Shown here: positions 1 through 12,987 of the stretch, piece after piece
Layout: each line of letters begins with the position of its first letter
Position numbering within the stretch: the first letter of the stretch is position 1
Assembly (NCBI GenBank): GCA_947034895.1
Contig: OX344763.1
Span: 63,321,093-63,385,092 of the forward strand
Direction: 5' to 3'
Origin: Rhytidiadelphus loreus
Taxonomy: Eukaryota; Streptophyta; Bryopsida; Hypnales; Hylocomiaceae
Length of the DNA: 64,000 bases
The notes under the pieces: model-generated
Seen by the model: the letters and a program-made list of their open reading frames with translations, nothing else
Told to the model about the DNA's origin: nothing
The model's database searches: none
Translations under genes and position numbers: made by a program

Positions 1-1476
1 TAAATTTGAATAAAATAAGAAGCCAATCCCTCTCTAGAGACACCCACCATGATGTGCTAAACCCTATTCTTGGACGTTTGATTAATTTGTTGCACTGTTA
101 ATAAATCATTAAATTCCTACAATGATTTGTGAATGTAACTAATATAATATAATTTTTGAAGTTTAATTTGAGGCTTACAAATGATGATTATCTTCATTCT
201 CATCTTATTATTTCAAAATGATGACATGGCATACATGTGTATTTGAAGCAAAATGAATAAGCTTCCATGTTGGAACCATACAATAGATTTTGGATTACAT
301 TTAGGGTCTCTATAGTGTAGCCACCCACAGATACTTACCAAATTATTGATAGTTGATTTAAAATTTAAACTCCATTGGCTTCAGATTTGTATCTTAAATA
401 TATACCATGACAACAATTATGTGTAGCCAGATGTGGTTCTTTTAATAGAATTTTATACTTGATTTCTTTTAGGGTTTTTTTCCATCAACCTGTTCTTGAA
501 ATAGTAGAGACTACATCAAGTGCAAATTGTCTAGTGTTTTGAATACAAAATATAAAATACAATAAAATCTCAACAAAAGGGGGGGGGGGGTGCCCTAGGA
601 CCAATGAGCCTCCCTTTTCACAAATTGTGCGAAATAGGTTGATCTCTTTGGCCCCTGGGCTGTTCTAATGTTTTGAGAGGACTCCTCTTATAGGAGCTCT
701 AGAACTCAATATCAAACAATATGGGATAAGTAGAAAGGTCGCGTCTAATCACAAGGCATTCCATCTTCAAGAAATAATATCAGAAAGTACATAGTGAGTT
801 CTAACTTACACTGTCAATTTTAGAGGGCTCATAAGTTACCTGACACTATAATTGTGTTTTTCACATTTACATAGCCAATCAATGCAATCCATAGAATTGG
901 TACATATAATTGGCACATATAATTGAAATACAGTAACCATTGGTGTTACTAGACAAGACTTTAAATTTTAAACAAAACAATTCATCCAAAATGGAACTTT
1001 GCCTTTCTTAAACCCAAATTTGGTATGCTTCAGAGAAATTGCACCTGAATTGAATATTCATCACACAATTTAACAAAAAATTTACAAAACTTATGAAAAG
1101 GGACCAAGCCACTATAATGTGGGAAAAAATATTTAACCCTACACAAAAAATAGAAGAATCCAGTTAAGAGTCAAGGAATGGATACAAATCCAGAGTTGAG
1201 AGAAATAACAGCATTGTAAGTCTAAGCGGTTATTTACTCTACATACGTCTCTTGGCTTTCCATTGATCCAAAGTCTGGTGCTTCCAATATCAGAGTCCAC
1301 CATGACCAATTATGCACATTGCATTGATCCAAAGCACTACTTCAATTATCAGGACGTGTGAATAACTCTGACTTACACGATTTTCATTGTTTCTCATACT
1401 GTTAATTCGTCTTCAGGCAACCAAAGAGTACTTAAAATTTGAGGAAGCTTGCATTATGGCACCCTAAACACAGACG
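1..1476. other. AT-rich non-coding stretch
   Basis: I see no gene here on either strand. Reading frames are short and there is no recognisable domain. The only marked local feature is a run of about ten G residues near 579-588. It lies downstream of the minus-strand gene that ends at 1677, so its right end may hold that gene's 3' untranslated region. Confidence 0.5.
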
Positions 1477-3625
1477 GTTATATAAATTCAAAACGATGCG
1501 CCTCATGGAATTCCTTATACTTCAAGTAGTCAAGCTTACCTATTCGATTACAGGTTCTGATTGGATTCAATAGAGACACAATGATGTACAACATGCCCAA
1601 TATCTTGATATGTGATATCATGCTACTGTAAATTACACAAAAAATGAATACATGGAGTGGAACTAGCATATCCATGCTAAGTACGCAATTTTAAGTAAGA
1701 GACTCTTGCCTCAGCATCCAAAACGGAATCTGTTATAGAATCTAAGATATTCACCCGTAGCTCATAACTAGCCTGACTTCCCTTTACAAAATGGGTTGTG
1801 GGGGGCATGCTAAAATCTGAAAGGAGTATGGCATGGCTATGCACATAAGCAAATGGCCGGTCATCCCTCAAAAGATAAGTTCTACTATTGTATTGGTATC
1901 TTTCATACCAATAGCCTTGAACTAACAATTCACCAAGCACAAACAAATTTCCAAAGTCATCTGTGAAGGCTGCCATGTTGACATGCGACCCCTTAGTCAC
2001 AAGCATCACCCAGAAAGTTTCGTCATTCTCACAGTCCGCCCTTACGGCAAAGTTGAAACCAACTCGCACCAAGTCTCCAGCAATGTCGGGCCTTGCTTCA
2101 GCTTCGTTGTTGTCCACCTCTTCTTCAAATATCAAACGTGCATTGCTCCTTGACTTGGGGCATATCCTTCGTAGCGTCCAGTCAGGAACATGGGATTGCT
2201 GTGTACAAGAAAATCCAAAGTTTGGATCAAGATACGCGACACAAAAGCAAGTGAGCTGTTGGAACTGAACCAAAGTAGGATCCCTGCAAGACAACGAACG
2301 GCACTGATGCATGGCTCTGCTCTCGCAAATAGTTTCAGCCTCCAATTTGTCAACCCTGTTTATAGCACCTTCTTTGATCTCCCAAAAAAATTTAGCGATT
2401 CTCTGCCGTTCACCTTGTCACCCTGCATGGTACTTGTTACTCTGCTCCTGCAAAAATCGAACCACCTCAGAAGCATTTTGCAACTTCCGACCATTTGGCT
2501 TCATCTGCTCTTTGAACAATTCACGTTTTAAAAGAGTCCCAGCCCCATCTACTTCCCCTTTACCATGTCCGGATGCAAAATAGTTCCACAACATTTGGCA
2601 ACCTTCGGGCAACTCGTCTGACATTGTCAAACTCGGGAATCTACTGATGAAGTACCATGCTCGGGCAGACTTGAACTGCCCACTGCATCCATTAGTCCAC
2701 ACAACGTGAGAACTTGGCTGAAATCCCTCCGATATCAGATAACCCCAATGCAACATAAAAGAATGTTGTACATAAAGTGAGTCATGCTGTTTGTCGTCTG
2801 AAACATAATAGTGAGTTTCCTTCAGTAAATAAGGCTCTCCATTAGAGAAGGTCCAGTCAGGGTTACTTCTGAAAGTTATATGCACTAAAATTGAGAGTTG
2901 CTCAGTGCGCCAATGCATAGGCTGTACCTCGTTTTGAATTTTCATCAAATAGTTCTCAGAAAAACCATACAAGATATTAGAGTACCATTGGGGATTGAAG
3001 TGAAAAGCTCCTTAAATTGTAGGTCTTGCCATGAGGCTAGAAAATTATGCACAATAAATCGTGACAATTTTGGTTTCAAGTAATGAATCAATTCCTGCGG
3101 TTTTGACTCACAGTATATCAGCTTCAAGGCCTTCTTTGGCTTCCCGTCTTCATCAATCCCAATGTTCTTGTACCTCGTACGTTTCCACTTCACTAGCTTC
3201 TCTGAAGAAACTTCACATGGGCAAATCCTGAGGTTTTGAACTCCATAGTTCAAACAGTCACCTAGAAGGCAGTCACACCGATACCATAGGTCAAAGTCGC
3301 CCTTCTGGCAAAGAACAGAAGTCCACAAATGCATTAATCTCTCGTATATTTCATTATGTGCATCGCATCCAACTGGACTGGTTTCAGAATCGTCAAAAAT
3401 GGCACAAACAATGCAAGCACACTGGCAATCTTTGTGTACCCCTTGCAAATCACGGCGCATGGCATTCAGAGCATCCCGGAGATCAGTCAAATCTTGGTGG
3501 TCCCTACACAAGCAGGTATTCCACATTTTCAACCTTCTTACCCACCAGCACTTCAATCCCTCGAAGCTCCTCAGACTGCACGGCACATCGGCATGCTTCT
3601 GTTTGAATTCTGTGAAGAACTCCAA

Positions 3626-4384
3626 CTACCAACAAAATTTGTATCAATGCTTAGGTGCTTGCAGAAAGCACTGTAAAGGAACGCAATGGATTAAGGAAAT
3701 ACTGCTTAAGGGTAGTTCCTTACAATAACCACAGCAAAGGACTAGAAAAGACACTTGCTGACCTGTTGACCTGCTTACAGAAAGCAGAGCAAATGGCCAG
3801 AAAGGACTTAAGAACTCCAAGCACACACCCATTTGCTAGCATGCTATGTACGATTACTTAGTTGCTTACATGAAAGTACACTTAATGACTTCGCTAAGCA
3901 CCTGAGCACTGCTAAGCACTTGTCTGAGCACCACTAAGCACAGACCGCTAAGCACCTAACCACCTGAAACACTTATTATAGACCGCTAAGCAACTCAGCA
4001 CCTAATCACGTACCTCCAAACCGCTACACAACTGAGCACCTAATCAACTAACCACAAATCACTAAGCACATCACTACCTAATCCAAAACTAGAAATGCTT
4101 TTTCCTTAGGATCACTTCAGTTCTTTAGACAATGAATAGTTTGCCTAAACAATAACAAGTACTGTCTTATCCGAGCACCACGAAAGGACTCCAACAACAT
4201 AATGGGCAACAAAACAACCATACGGTAGTTTGATCCGATTTGATAACTATAGAAATTGTTACCAAAACAAAGGCATTTGTAGAAAGCAGACAAGTTCAAA
4301 ATCTAGAAGACCAAAGAAGCTAAGACAATACCTGTAATCCATATACTCAATCATTGTAAGGCCACTGTGAGAGAGCAAACTCAC
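3626..4384 (-). other. Intron of the transposase-like gene
   Basis: The intron is inferred from the GTGAGT donor (reading right to left at 4384) and the AG acceptor at 3627-3626, which join phase 0 to phase 0. It is 759 bp long. An alternative donor about 50 bp further on (CAG|GTATTG) gives the wrong phase, so I preferred the first. Confidence 0.55.
3870..4085. repeat. Degenerate GCTAAGCACCT microrepeats inside an intron
   Basis: The motif CTAAGCAC or a one-base variant recurs about ten times, at irregular spacing of roughly 15-30 bp, with GAGCACC and CCGCTAAGCA variants. It lies wholly within the intron and has no reading frame of its own. Confidence 0.6.
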
Positions 4385-5377
4385 TTGGGATAACTGGAGA
4401 TAGTGAGTTGCATGCTCAATGTACACCTTTGGAGCTATGCATTTCCTCACAATGCCCTTTCTATTTGGCGAAACAGTGGTCTCTTCTTCCCACTACTTCC
4501 TAATGAGATTCTTCACTGCATCTGAGATTGAATCTGAGCGGCCTCTGTTTCGTGCTTGGAGCCAGAACGCATCTTGTTCAGTGTCTAGAAGGACTCTCCT
4601 TGCAAGTGCTTGTTTGATATTCCTCTTGTCCAAGCCAAGAATTCCTGCAACACCCCTTCCACTTCCGATTCCTGGTGCAACAGCAAATGTGTAAACAATA
4701 TTTTTTGCTACAACCGTTTTGGCTTTACGCAATCCTACTAAATGAGTCTGCATACCGTCTTTCAAGCTACCCAGAACCTCATGCCTCAATTTCACCACAG
4801 CAGGATCCTTCAAACAAGGCGGTATCATGTTTTTTAGTAATGGTTGGCCTAAGATTTTCATTATTGTAAGGTGATGAACTTCTGTATCGTGATTCCTCAT
4901 CCTCTGAGCTGCAAACAAATTAATATCCCGAGCAAGCACAGCACTAGCTCTCTGAGCCTGTTTCGGACCTGAAACTATGAACTTTGGATCAACATTGAGG
5001 ATTCTGGAAGCATGCGCACTTGATGCACTTTGTAACTCTACTTTTTGAGCACGACATCTACGAGTCCTTTCTCGGTTTGACGCCTTCCGCTTCTCAACAT
5101 ACCAAGCATGGTAATCGCACCCAGGTGGTGGTAAATCTCCAAAACTTGCACTAGATTCGAAATCATCAGACTCAGCGGCCGACCCTACCATTCTAATCTT
5201 TAACTACTAGATTTATGTACAGAAAGAGAGATTCACAAATACCTCAGCAACATCTCAAAATTGCAAACCTTAAGCCCTTACAAACTAAACCAAATATTCA
5301 GGTAATAAAACTTGACCCTTGTAACTCTAAACACCCTAAACCTGCAAAGCGCAACAAAGATGGTGATTCATGAAAGT

Positions 5378-5878
5378 TCAAGGCTTCGCATTCAAGCAAA
5401 GTGCAAAACTTTGGGGGGAATCACTCGGGATGCAAACTGTAGTCTGCCGCCAACGACACTTACGAACCGTAACATCAGCCGGACCCGGAAGCACACGAGG
5501 TTCCCAAAACACCTGATCTATAATTCTATCGTGCATTTCAATCAAACGGGTACCTTTTTTGATGCACTTAGAATCACCGCACAAATTGATCCCTACAATT
5601 GCGACCTGCAGATCTGGTGTTGCTTTCCTGATGCACTTAGAATCAACACAGAAATCGATCCCTGCAACTTCGACCTGCAAATCTCGTGGACTCTCGGGCG
5701 GTGTTCTAAAAACTTCCTCTTCTTCTATGTCTTCTTCATCAACGACAATCCTCCTCAAAGTTTTCCACATTGAAGTGCTCAGTCGTTGCAACCCCTTACG
5801 GTGAAGCCTCGAATTTGGGCCACCATACCTAGCTAGCAGATCGTGTGTGTTCATTTTCCAAAGATTCTCAACGCTCAC
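5378..5878 (-). CDS. Possible upstream exon or small hypothetical ORF
   Basis: This is a 166-codon open frame directly upstream of, and on the same strand as, the transposase-like gene. The first part (MSVENLWKMNTHDLLARYGG) and an acidic run (EEDIEEEEVF) look protein-like. The sequence contains an internal duplication: a stretch with DLQVEVAGIDFCVDSKCIRK is followed by DLQVAIVGINLCGDSKCIKK. I do not recognise a family. It could be a 5' exon of the gene ending at 1677, but I could not place a convincing intron between them. The stretch to its right (5880-6130) holds short GAAAGCRGC-type microrepeats and looks untranslated. Confidence 0.35.
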   Translation of the reverse strand: MSVENLWKMNTHDLLARYGGPNSRLHRKGLQRLSTSMWKTLRRIVVDEEDIEEEEVFRTPPESPRDLQVEVAGIDFCVDSKCIRKATPDLQVAIVGINLCGDSKCIKKGTRLIEMHDRIIDQVFWEPRVLPGPADVTVRKCRWRQTTVCIPSDSPQSFALCLNAKP

Positions 5879-5937
5879 CCTAAACCACTATTTTCTCTGA
5901 AAGAGAATAAGATCTGCTTGGAAGGCCTAAACGTTCA

Positions 5938-5957
5938 CGAACCCTAAACCCTAAACC
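5938..5957. repeat. Interstitial telomere-like repeat
   Basis: The plus strand reads ACCCTAAACCCTAAACC, more than two units of the plant-type telomere repeat. Single units recur at about 8643, 8733, 8651 and elsewhere in the first 10 kb. Confidence 0.7.
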
Positions 5958-6410
5958 AGATTGAAAGCAGCCGCGTTCAACATGATGAAAGCGGCGAAGC
6001 AATCTCACGAAATTCTGAAAGCAGCAACGTTCACAATGTGGAAAGCGGCAACACCCAAACAAGCGGCAACGTTCAAATTTAGACCAGATGCTTGCGCAAT
6101 CTCCTATATTGCACACTAATGAGCAAATCAACTCATGACTTCACCGTTTGATCCTAAACCTAGATCCGCTGTTCAGGGCCTTTGACAACGACAATGACAA
6201 ATTGCACCCATCAATTGAAAATCATCTAGTTTATCATCCAATTTCTATAGCAACTAAGGACAAAAAGGGCTGGTTACACGTGGTATTTTAACCTTATTCC
6301 ACTTAAAGACATTCTAGAACACCATCACTTTTTTGGACAAGGCAAATGTACTATATTAGAATGCACTTGTCAAAAAAATTTAAGAGAATTTAAAATTGTG
6401 TGACTTTAAA

Positions 6411-8035
6411 TCAAAGTTTTAACAAAAAATAAGGAGTTGTGACATCCAAGTTGGCTCCTATTAGTGTGCTTGGACCCATGCAGTGTGCCTCAATTCCGTG
6501 TGCCAAATTTGCAACAACTGATTCTGCCAATTGGAGTTCTATCTCTAAAACTGCAAGTCTTAACTTCTCATCATGCACCTGCTCCATAATGCCCTCCATT
6601 TTGATTCTCTCCCGGTCCACGTCAATTCCCTCAGCTATCATGGTGTCAATCTTCAAAGCCTTCTCCACCTACTAGTTTTCATAGCTTGCCAAGAGACACT
6701 CTGACTGCTCCACCTTTGTTTTGTAGCAATCCCTCCTCTCCAAGGCCGCCTTGTCTTGCACTTTGTCGGCTTTCATCTCCAACAAAATCACCACCATCAA
6801 GTGTACAATCTCCTTGGCCTTTCCTTGACTGAATCTGTAGGAATTGAAAAGGCATTCAAATTGCCTCTGAAAATCCGAAACAAAGACTGCACCCTAAAAC
6901 TTGAACCCTAAATCTCAATCAACATTGCAAAAATATAAGATTTCACATTCTAAAAATCCAAATATTCACGAATTCAGGAAAACTGTGACTTAACTACATC
7001 CGTAGGTGCAAGACTGCAAGGGGTAGACATTTTAATGAGGCATAATGAGGCAGATTGTGAGACAAATGTGTAGAAGCCAGGCTCATTCTAATAGATCCAG
7101 AGATGTTGGATTGACAAAGAGAACAACCAAAATTATTAAGAAATGAAGGTCTACATGTACTCCAACGTCCACCTCGGTGTAAATTCGTAGTATCACCTTT
7201 AGTGCAAACCCTCGAAGCCATCCCTGATTCGAAAACACCACCGCAATCTCCAGTTTCACCAAGCCTATTTCTTGTCCTCCCCTCTTCTCCCTTTCCACCT
7301 CCTCCAATTTCTCTCTTCTTCACCAATGCACTTAACATTGGACTGTCCCCACCTTCCCCTACCTCCACCTTTATCTTCTGCCACTCCCTACCACGGATTT
7401 GGAGAGGTTTGTCTCCCTCAAATGTTTTCCTCAAAGCGTGCAACTTTCGGACAGATTGCTTGTACCAGTTCACTTGCCTCTTGTTGGTGTCCGCCCCAAA
7501 GGCACATCAGTCTACCTTTCCTTTCCCCTCACTATACTCCACAGCAATACCCTCAACAAAATGAATTTTTAAATAAGGAGGCATCTCACTGTTTGTATGT
7601 TGATACACGATGGGATGGAGGTACTGAACCTTCTTCAACACGTCAGCATCTTTGCACATTACCCATGCGTAACCTTGGTGCCCATCGTCACCGTAAGGTT
7701 CTCCAAAAATCTCATGCAACAAAGAAACATGCACTCTACCTTTCCGAAAACAGTGTGGGTTCTCTCCTTCGCTCGCGAGTTTGGGATACTGCTGCTGGAA
7801 GTCTTGTTGTGTCAAGGTGCGAGGTGGTTGCTTTAGCCGTGCAATCGCTTCAGCCATCCTTGATCTTCTGGAATAGCGGCTTTGTTGTTTTCTTTGTTGC
7901 AGAGAGTTTCTTCTTTTTGCCACAATCCGGCGACTTGGTGCTCTCTTCTTGCAGATTGCCCGGATTAGTTGTTGGGGTCCTCTTCCCACTCAAAGTACTG
8001 CCAGAGCGTGCTCCTCGAGGTTGCTCCATTTGCAC
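6411..8035 (-). pseudogene. Decayed hypothetical gene with a C-terminal coiled coil
   Basis: I do not recognise the family. Reading leftward, a Lys/Pro/Ser-rich N-terminal stretch (8035-7850) continues after an apparent frameshift near 7860 into a conserved-looking segment (LHEIFGEPYGDDGHQGYAWV, then HFVEGIAVEYSEGKGKVD). A TGA near 7504 interrupts it, and the same frame continues to at least 7200 (NWYKQSVRKLHALRKTFEGD). A separate exon starts at 6866 after a strong TTTTCAG acceptor and encodes a helical, charge-patterned segment (AKEIVHLM, DKAALERRD, LRLAVLEIELQLAESV) that looks like a coiled coil. It is cut by two consecutive TAG codons near 6669-6674. The intron between the two parts is not resolved. 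A long open frame on the opposite strand (7272-8474) has no recognisable features and I treat it as an antisense shadow. Confidence 0.5.
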
Positions 8036-9969
8036 AATGCGTTGTCTTCTTTCCCCGGAAGTGGTAAATGGGTTTGGAATAAATGTACAGCCTCCTTTTC
8101 ATTGTCAAATTGGAAGCTTGAGTTTTAAAATACTAGACATACTTCTAGTAAATCGTCTAGCCAGACATGATTGTCGCCACTCTCATCCAATGCAAATTGT
8201 GGAAGGTCATACAAGAGAAGGGAAACTCGATCTATATCCTAAATACAAAAATTGCGACAGTAAATCCAACAACATCAATCCGAAGACAACAATGTCACCC
8301 GTACTCTCAACACACACTCAAATTCAAGCTCAAGTCGTACCTCAACTATCATTGTCCGTGTGCACAAATGGTGATAGAATGCACGATGAAATCGTGAGCT
8401 CTCAGCGTGCAAGATTCAACTGTCGAGTGCCACTGAGTCCCACACGGATGGGCTCCACACGAGGAAGACGATGACCGGTGACCACTAGTTGGCGATGGTG
8501 AGTGACTAGTGGTCACCAGTGGTGTAATTAGCAGTGATTTCAGACTTATGGTGTGATGCCTTGTTTCCACCTAAACCCTACTAAGCCTACCCTCCTCCCA
8601 ATAATTCCAATGATTGCCTGGTAAACATCTACATTATTTTCTAAAACCCTAAACCCTTAATCTATGAATTGAATTGAAAACAATATCTTCATCGTAATTT
8701 ATAATGTGAAGGTTGAATTAGTAATAAATTAACCCTAAACCCTAAAAATAAGTAACTAATGCTTTTATAAAAATAAGACAATGATAATCCCAAATACATA
8801 TATAGACTAAATTCAATATCCTTCTATTAATATTGGTGGCCCCCTTTTAACGTAATTGCGTTCGGATTGTATATTTAGTTGGTTAAAGTAAATAAATCTT
8901 TAATAGATTATGACCACAATCTAAAACCGAAATTTGTTTCCCTTCTACATTTTATACTCATTAAATCCTCTAATTTTCATATGAACTATAAACTGCTATC
9001 TAAAATAGAAGAACATAAATATATAAAATTTGAATATGAACAATTAAATAGACAAGTACTCACCTTGATGTTAGACAAAAATCAACACTATTTCTTGAAC
9101 TTTTTGGACCAATTTCAAAAATATGCTTACAATTGATTTACTTTCATATTTGATTACAAGGATATAATAGAAGAAAATTGACAAATGAAATTGAATTATT
9201 ATGATCCTAGAAACATTACCATACAACGAATGCAATGTCCACTAATTTTATTAAATTATTGATCCGCAATGAATATGCACTCATATTCAATTTGAGTGTG
9301 CATCTAGTTGATTATAAAATCCTACAATATAGCTAACATATAAAAATATGGTTGTCATATGAACATGAACTATACAATTGTCCACCACAAATTTAGCACT
9401 CTATTGTTTTTAACCCATTCTTGACCCATGACTTTGTATATCACCATTATTGATTTACATGAATAATGCAATTTAAAATAAAATTGTAAATATGAACACA
9501 ACCCTTCACTAAATGAAATAGTATTTTACATAAAATGTGGATCTATAATTTATAATATACCGTCATTTAATTATCATGATAATTAAGTAGAAAATCAATT
9601 TGAAAATGATAGAGACAAAAATTGCCCTACATATTGGAACACAATATTTTTAAAACCACTTTACTAATAATTAATTTTCAAAAACATTATCATCAAAGTC
9701 ATTCAAATTTGATGAAAAATGGTATAGAGTAGATGAAATTTTTCGCATTTTTATGAACACAAGTAAGAAACTAAAGTATCTCTTGTGCATTCACTTTCTC
9801 TATCCTAAACTTTGTAGTGCAAGAATTTAATCACTCTAATACACTCTCCATTTCCTTTGGCTCAAATGAATTACCAAAGCATTTTCAAAGTATTTTGTGT
9901 AGAAGTCAATAATCATAACACCCTCCCCAATTCTAAAATATTTTGTCAAAAAGGTCATTTAAAAATAAC

Positions 9970-10079
9970 AGTAGTAGTGGTAGTGGTAGTGGTAGGTGGT
10001 AGTGGTAGTGGTAGTGGTAGTGGTAGTGGTAGTGGTAGTGGCAGTGGTATTGGTATTGGTATTGGTATTGGTAGTCGTA
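9970..10079. repeat. GGTAGT hexanucleotide microsatellite
   Basis: About 18 units of GGTAGT with interruptions, drifting to GGTATT at the right end and followed by GTCGTAGTAC. The Gly/Ser and Val runs in its translations come only from the repeat. Confidence 0.9.
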
Positions 10080-10112
10080 GTACTATCATTTAAAAAAAAT
10101 AAAAGTTACATG

Positions 10113-10132
10113 AACCCTAAACCCTAAACCCT
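10113..10132. repeat. Interstitial telomere-like repeat, three units
   Basis: Three tandem AACCCTA units. This is the longest perfect telomere-like run I saw in the left part of the window. Confidence 0.75.
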
Positions 10133-11188
10133 ATTACCAAAATTATACCTCCGTAACCAAATTTAGTATTTAACATTGAGGAGATCTATTGATTAAATAA
10201 AAGATTCTAAAACAAATTACATCCAGGCTTCAGATACCATCGACAAAAATTAATTGAAAAGCATGATTCTGCCAAAAACGAGGGATTTTTCTTTGTCTTT
10301 CTGTAGCCAGGTGGCATGCCGTAATTTGATAAATTCAAAACTGAACCCCAAGACTCGCTGCCACGAGGTTCTTTTTCTTCCCCCTCAAGCGTCTAGACAC
10401 GTGGCATGCCTTCAATGGTCAAATTCAAACTAAACCCCGCCAGACTTGTTGCTAGAATGGCGGGCCGTGAATGGAGCATACATCCAAGCATACAAACAAA
10501 CAAAATTATCTATTTTGATTAAATTACTTAATGTTTAAGCTCCAACAACTTGTAATAATACCTCCCATTTCAATAAGTTAATTTGTAGATATAATTCATC
10601 TGTCATATTATTGGTGACTCATGTCAGAGTAGTACTTTCTATTGGTGGATTCAAATCCAATGCTAGATCCCCATTGCTCAGCCAAAAAGAGAAGACCTGA
10701 GATGGATATGAATATAAACAAGTACCTTTTAGTAGTCTCAGTACTTAAATTTTTTGCCACAAGTCTAAGGGGTGTAGCATACTTCAAATCCTTTGCCTTG
10801 AACTTCATAGTTCATGCAATATACTTTGTAAATTTAGCATTTCCAAAAATCTATACGCGTGTGAATGACTTGCATTTCTAAGATTATTGGCATGAAATTG
10901 TTCTTATTTTGTGTATAGTATCCTTCTACACTCTCCTATTTCACTATAATCTTCTCGATTTAATGAATATAGTGTAAATGTGGAAGAAGAAGGACATGAG
11001 ACCTACCTCCGTACTTTAATGACCAAAAAAATATAAAGTCATGAAATTCACGTACAAAGAAAATGGATAACATGTTGTACAAGTTGCAATTATTCATAAA
11101 ATCAAGAAACTGAAAAAACATGCAATTGGTGATCAGCTTGAATGGCCTTGTACTTGAAACCAAATACTGGGGCAACAACCATGCCCTG

Positions 11189-11393
11189 TGTCGTAAGCGT
11201 ACTACCGTAGTAAGCGCTCTTAGCTACAACTACGTGGTAAGATGACACGGAATATCGTCCCAGAGAACCCCGGAGGGTGTTGTAAACTCCTTCTTATCCG
11301 GTTTAATATGAATCACTTCAAATTTCATTCATTTTTCCGGATTCTACTACTTTCTGAAACTCACTACCAGATTTGGATCTCACCTGTCACCAG
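11189..11393 (-). mobile_element. Stub (terminal 205 bp) of the 3.4-kb TIR element
   Basis: The segment begins TGTCGTAAGCG and continues through GATGACACGGAATATCG and AACCCCGGAGGGTGTT, matching the right terminus of the element at 51659-55059 in reverse orientation. It stops at GTCACCAG and runs directly back into satellite. Only the terminus is left, so this is a truncated copy. Confidence 0.85.
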
Positions 11394-12987
11394 ATGTCCA
11401 AAAAAATATAAAGTCATGAAATTCACTTGCAAAGAAAATGGATAACATACTGTACAAGTTGCAATTATTCATAAACTCAAAAACTTAGAAAACATGCAAT
11501 TGGTGGTCAACTTGAATGGCCTTGTACGTGAAACCATATATTAGGGCAACAACTTGGCCATGTATTTTAAAGTCTAAAAATATATAAAGTCATAAAATTC
11601 ACGTACAAAGAAAATGTATAACATGTTGTTCAAGTTGCAATTATTCATAAATTCAAAAACTGAGAAAACATGCAGTTGGTGGTCAGCTTGGATGGCCCTA
11701 TACGTGAAACCAAATATTGGGGCAACAACCTGGCCATGTATTTTAAAATCTAAAAAAATCTAAAGTCATGAAATTTACATACAACAAAAATGGATAACAT
11801 GTTGTACAAGTAGCAATTATTCATAAATTCAAAAACCCAAAAAACATGCAATTGGTGGTCAGCTTGCATGGCCTTGTACGTGAAACCCAATATTGGGTCA
11901 ACAACCTTGCCATGTATTTTAAAGTCTAAAAAAATATAAAGTCATAAAATTCACATACAAAGAAACTGTATAATAGGCTCTACAAGTTGCAATTATTCAT
12001 AAACTCCAAAATCAGAAAAAACATGCAATTGGTAGTTAGCTTGAATGGCCTTGTACATGCAACCAAATATTGGGGCAACAAACTGACCCTTTCCTTCAAT
12101 GTCCAAAAAATATATTGTCATGCAATTCACGTACATTGAAAATGGATAACATGCTGTACAAGTTCAATTATTCATAAACTCAAAGACTGAGAAAACATGC
12201 ATTGGTGGCTAGGTTGAATGGCCTTGTACTTGAAACCAAATATTGGGGCATCAACCTTGCCATGTACATTAAAGTCCAAAAAAATATAAAGTAATGAAAT
12301 TCACATACAATAAAAATGGATAACATGCTGTTCAAGTTGCAATTATTCATAAACTCAAAAATTCGGAAACAGGTATTGGTGGTCACCTTGAACGACCTTG
12401 TGCGTGACACAAATTATCGGGGTAACAATCTTGCCATGTATATTAAAGTCTACAAAAATATAAAGTCATGAAATTCACGTACAACGAAAACGGATAACAT
12501 GTCGTACAAGTTGCAATTATTCATAAACTCCAAAACCCAAAAAACATGCAAATGGTGGTCGGCTTGCATGGCCCTGTACGTGAAACCAAATATTGGGGCA
12601 ACAACCTAGCCATATATTTTAAAGTCTAAAAAAATATAAAGTCATGAAATTCACGTACAAAGAAACTGTATAATAGGCTCTAGAAGTTGCAATTATTTAC
12701 AAAAGCAAAAAATAAGAAAACATGCAACTGGTAGTCACCTTGAATAGCCTTGTACGTGAAACCAAATATTGGGGCAACAACCTTGCCCCGTACTTTAATG
12801 TCCAAAAAAATATAAAGTCATGAAATTCACGTACAAAGAAAATGGATAATATGCTATACAAGTTGCAATTATTCATAATTATACTCAAAATCTAAGAAAA
12901 CATGCAATTGGTAGTCACCTTGAATGGCCTTGTACATGCAACAAAATATTGGTGCAACGGCCTTGCCTTGTACTTTAATGTCCAAAC

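Larger units (their letters stand above)
1677..5191 (-). pseudogene. Decayed transposase-like gene of the HGKG / DG..GQFK family
   Basis: Two exons are supported: 5191-4385 and 3625-1677. The donor CAA|GTGAGT and an AG acceptor join them in phase. The N-terminal part is basic (KRKASNRERTRRCRAQK, a likely nuclear signal). The second exon holds a Cys/His-rich block (NTCLCRDH, then CQCACIVC and CDCLLGDC), then ENY...QNEVQPMHW, SDDKQHDS, TNGCSGQFK and HGKGEVDGAG. That motif order matches a large family scattered through lower plants and invertebrates that I take to be transposon-derived; a DDE-type role is inference. Breaks: TAG at 4493-4495, TGA at 2418-2420, and a one-base loss near 2965 that splits the reading frame just before FSENY. 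The codon order on both sides of each lesion continues the same protein, so this is recent decay of one gene. Confidence 0.7.
8036..11009. other. AT-rich intergenic spacer
   Basis: No supported gene. The strand is AT-rich with several ACCCTAA units, a hexanucleotide microsatellite and scattered short open frames (for example 8879-9136, 85 codons, Lys/Asn/Leu-rich) that are of the sort expected by chance in this composition. The right edge runs into the satellite array at about 11010. Confidence 0.5.

Noticed and set aside
7272..8474. A 400-codon plus-strand open frame
   Set aside because: It lies antisense to a protein-like minus-strand frame, shows no domain, and its open state follows from the base composition of the opposite coding strand.
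8879..9136. 85-codon Lys/Leu-rich ORF in AT-rich spacer
   Set aside because: Length and composition are within chance for this AT content, with no supporting splice sites or family.
9857..10093. Frame with Gly-Ser and Val runs
   Set aside because: It is a readout of the GGTAGT microsatellite.
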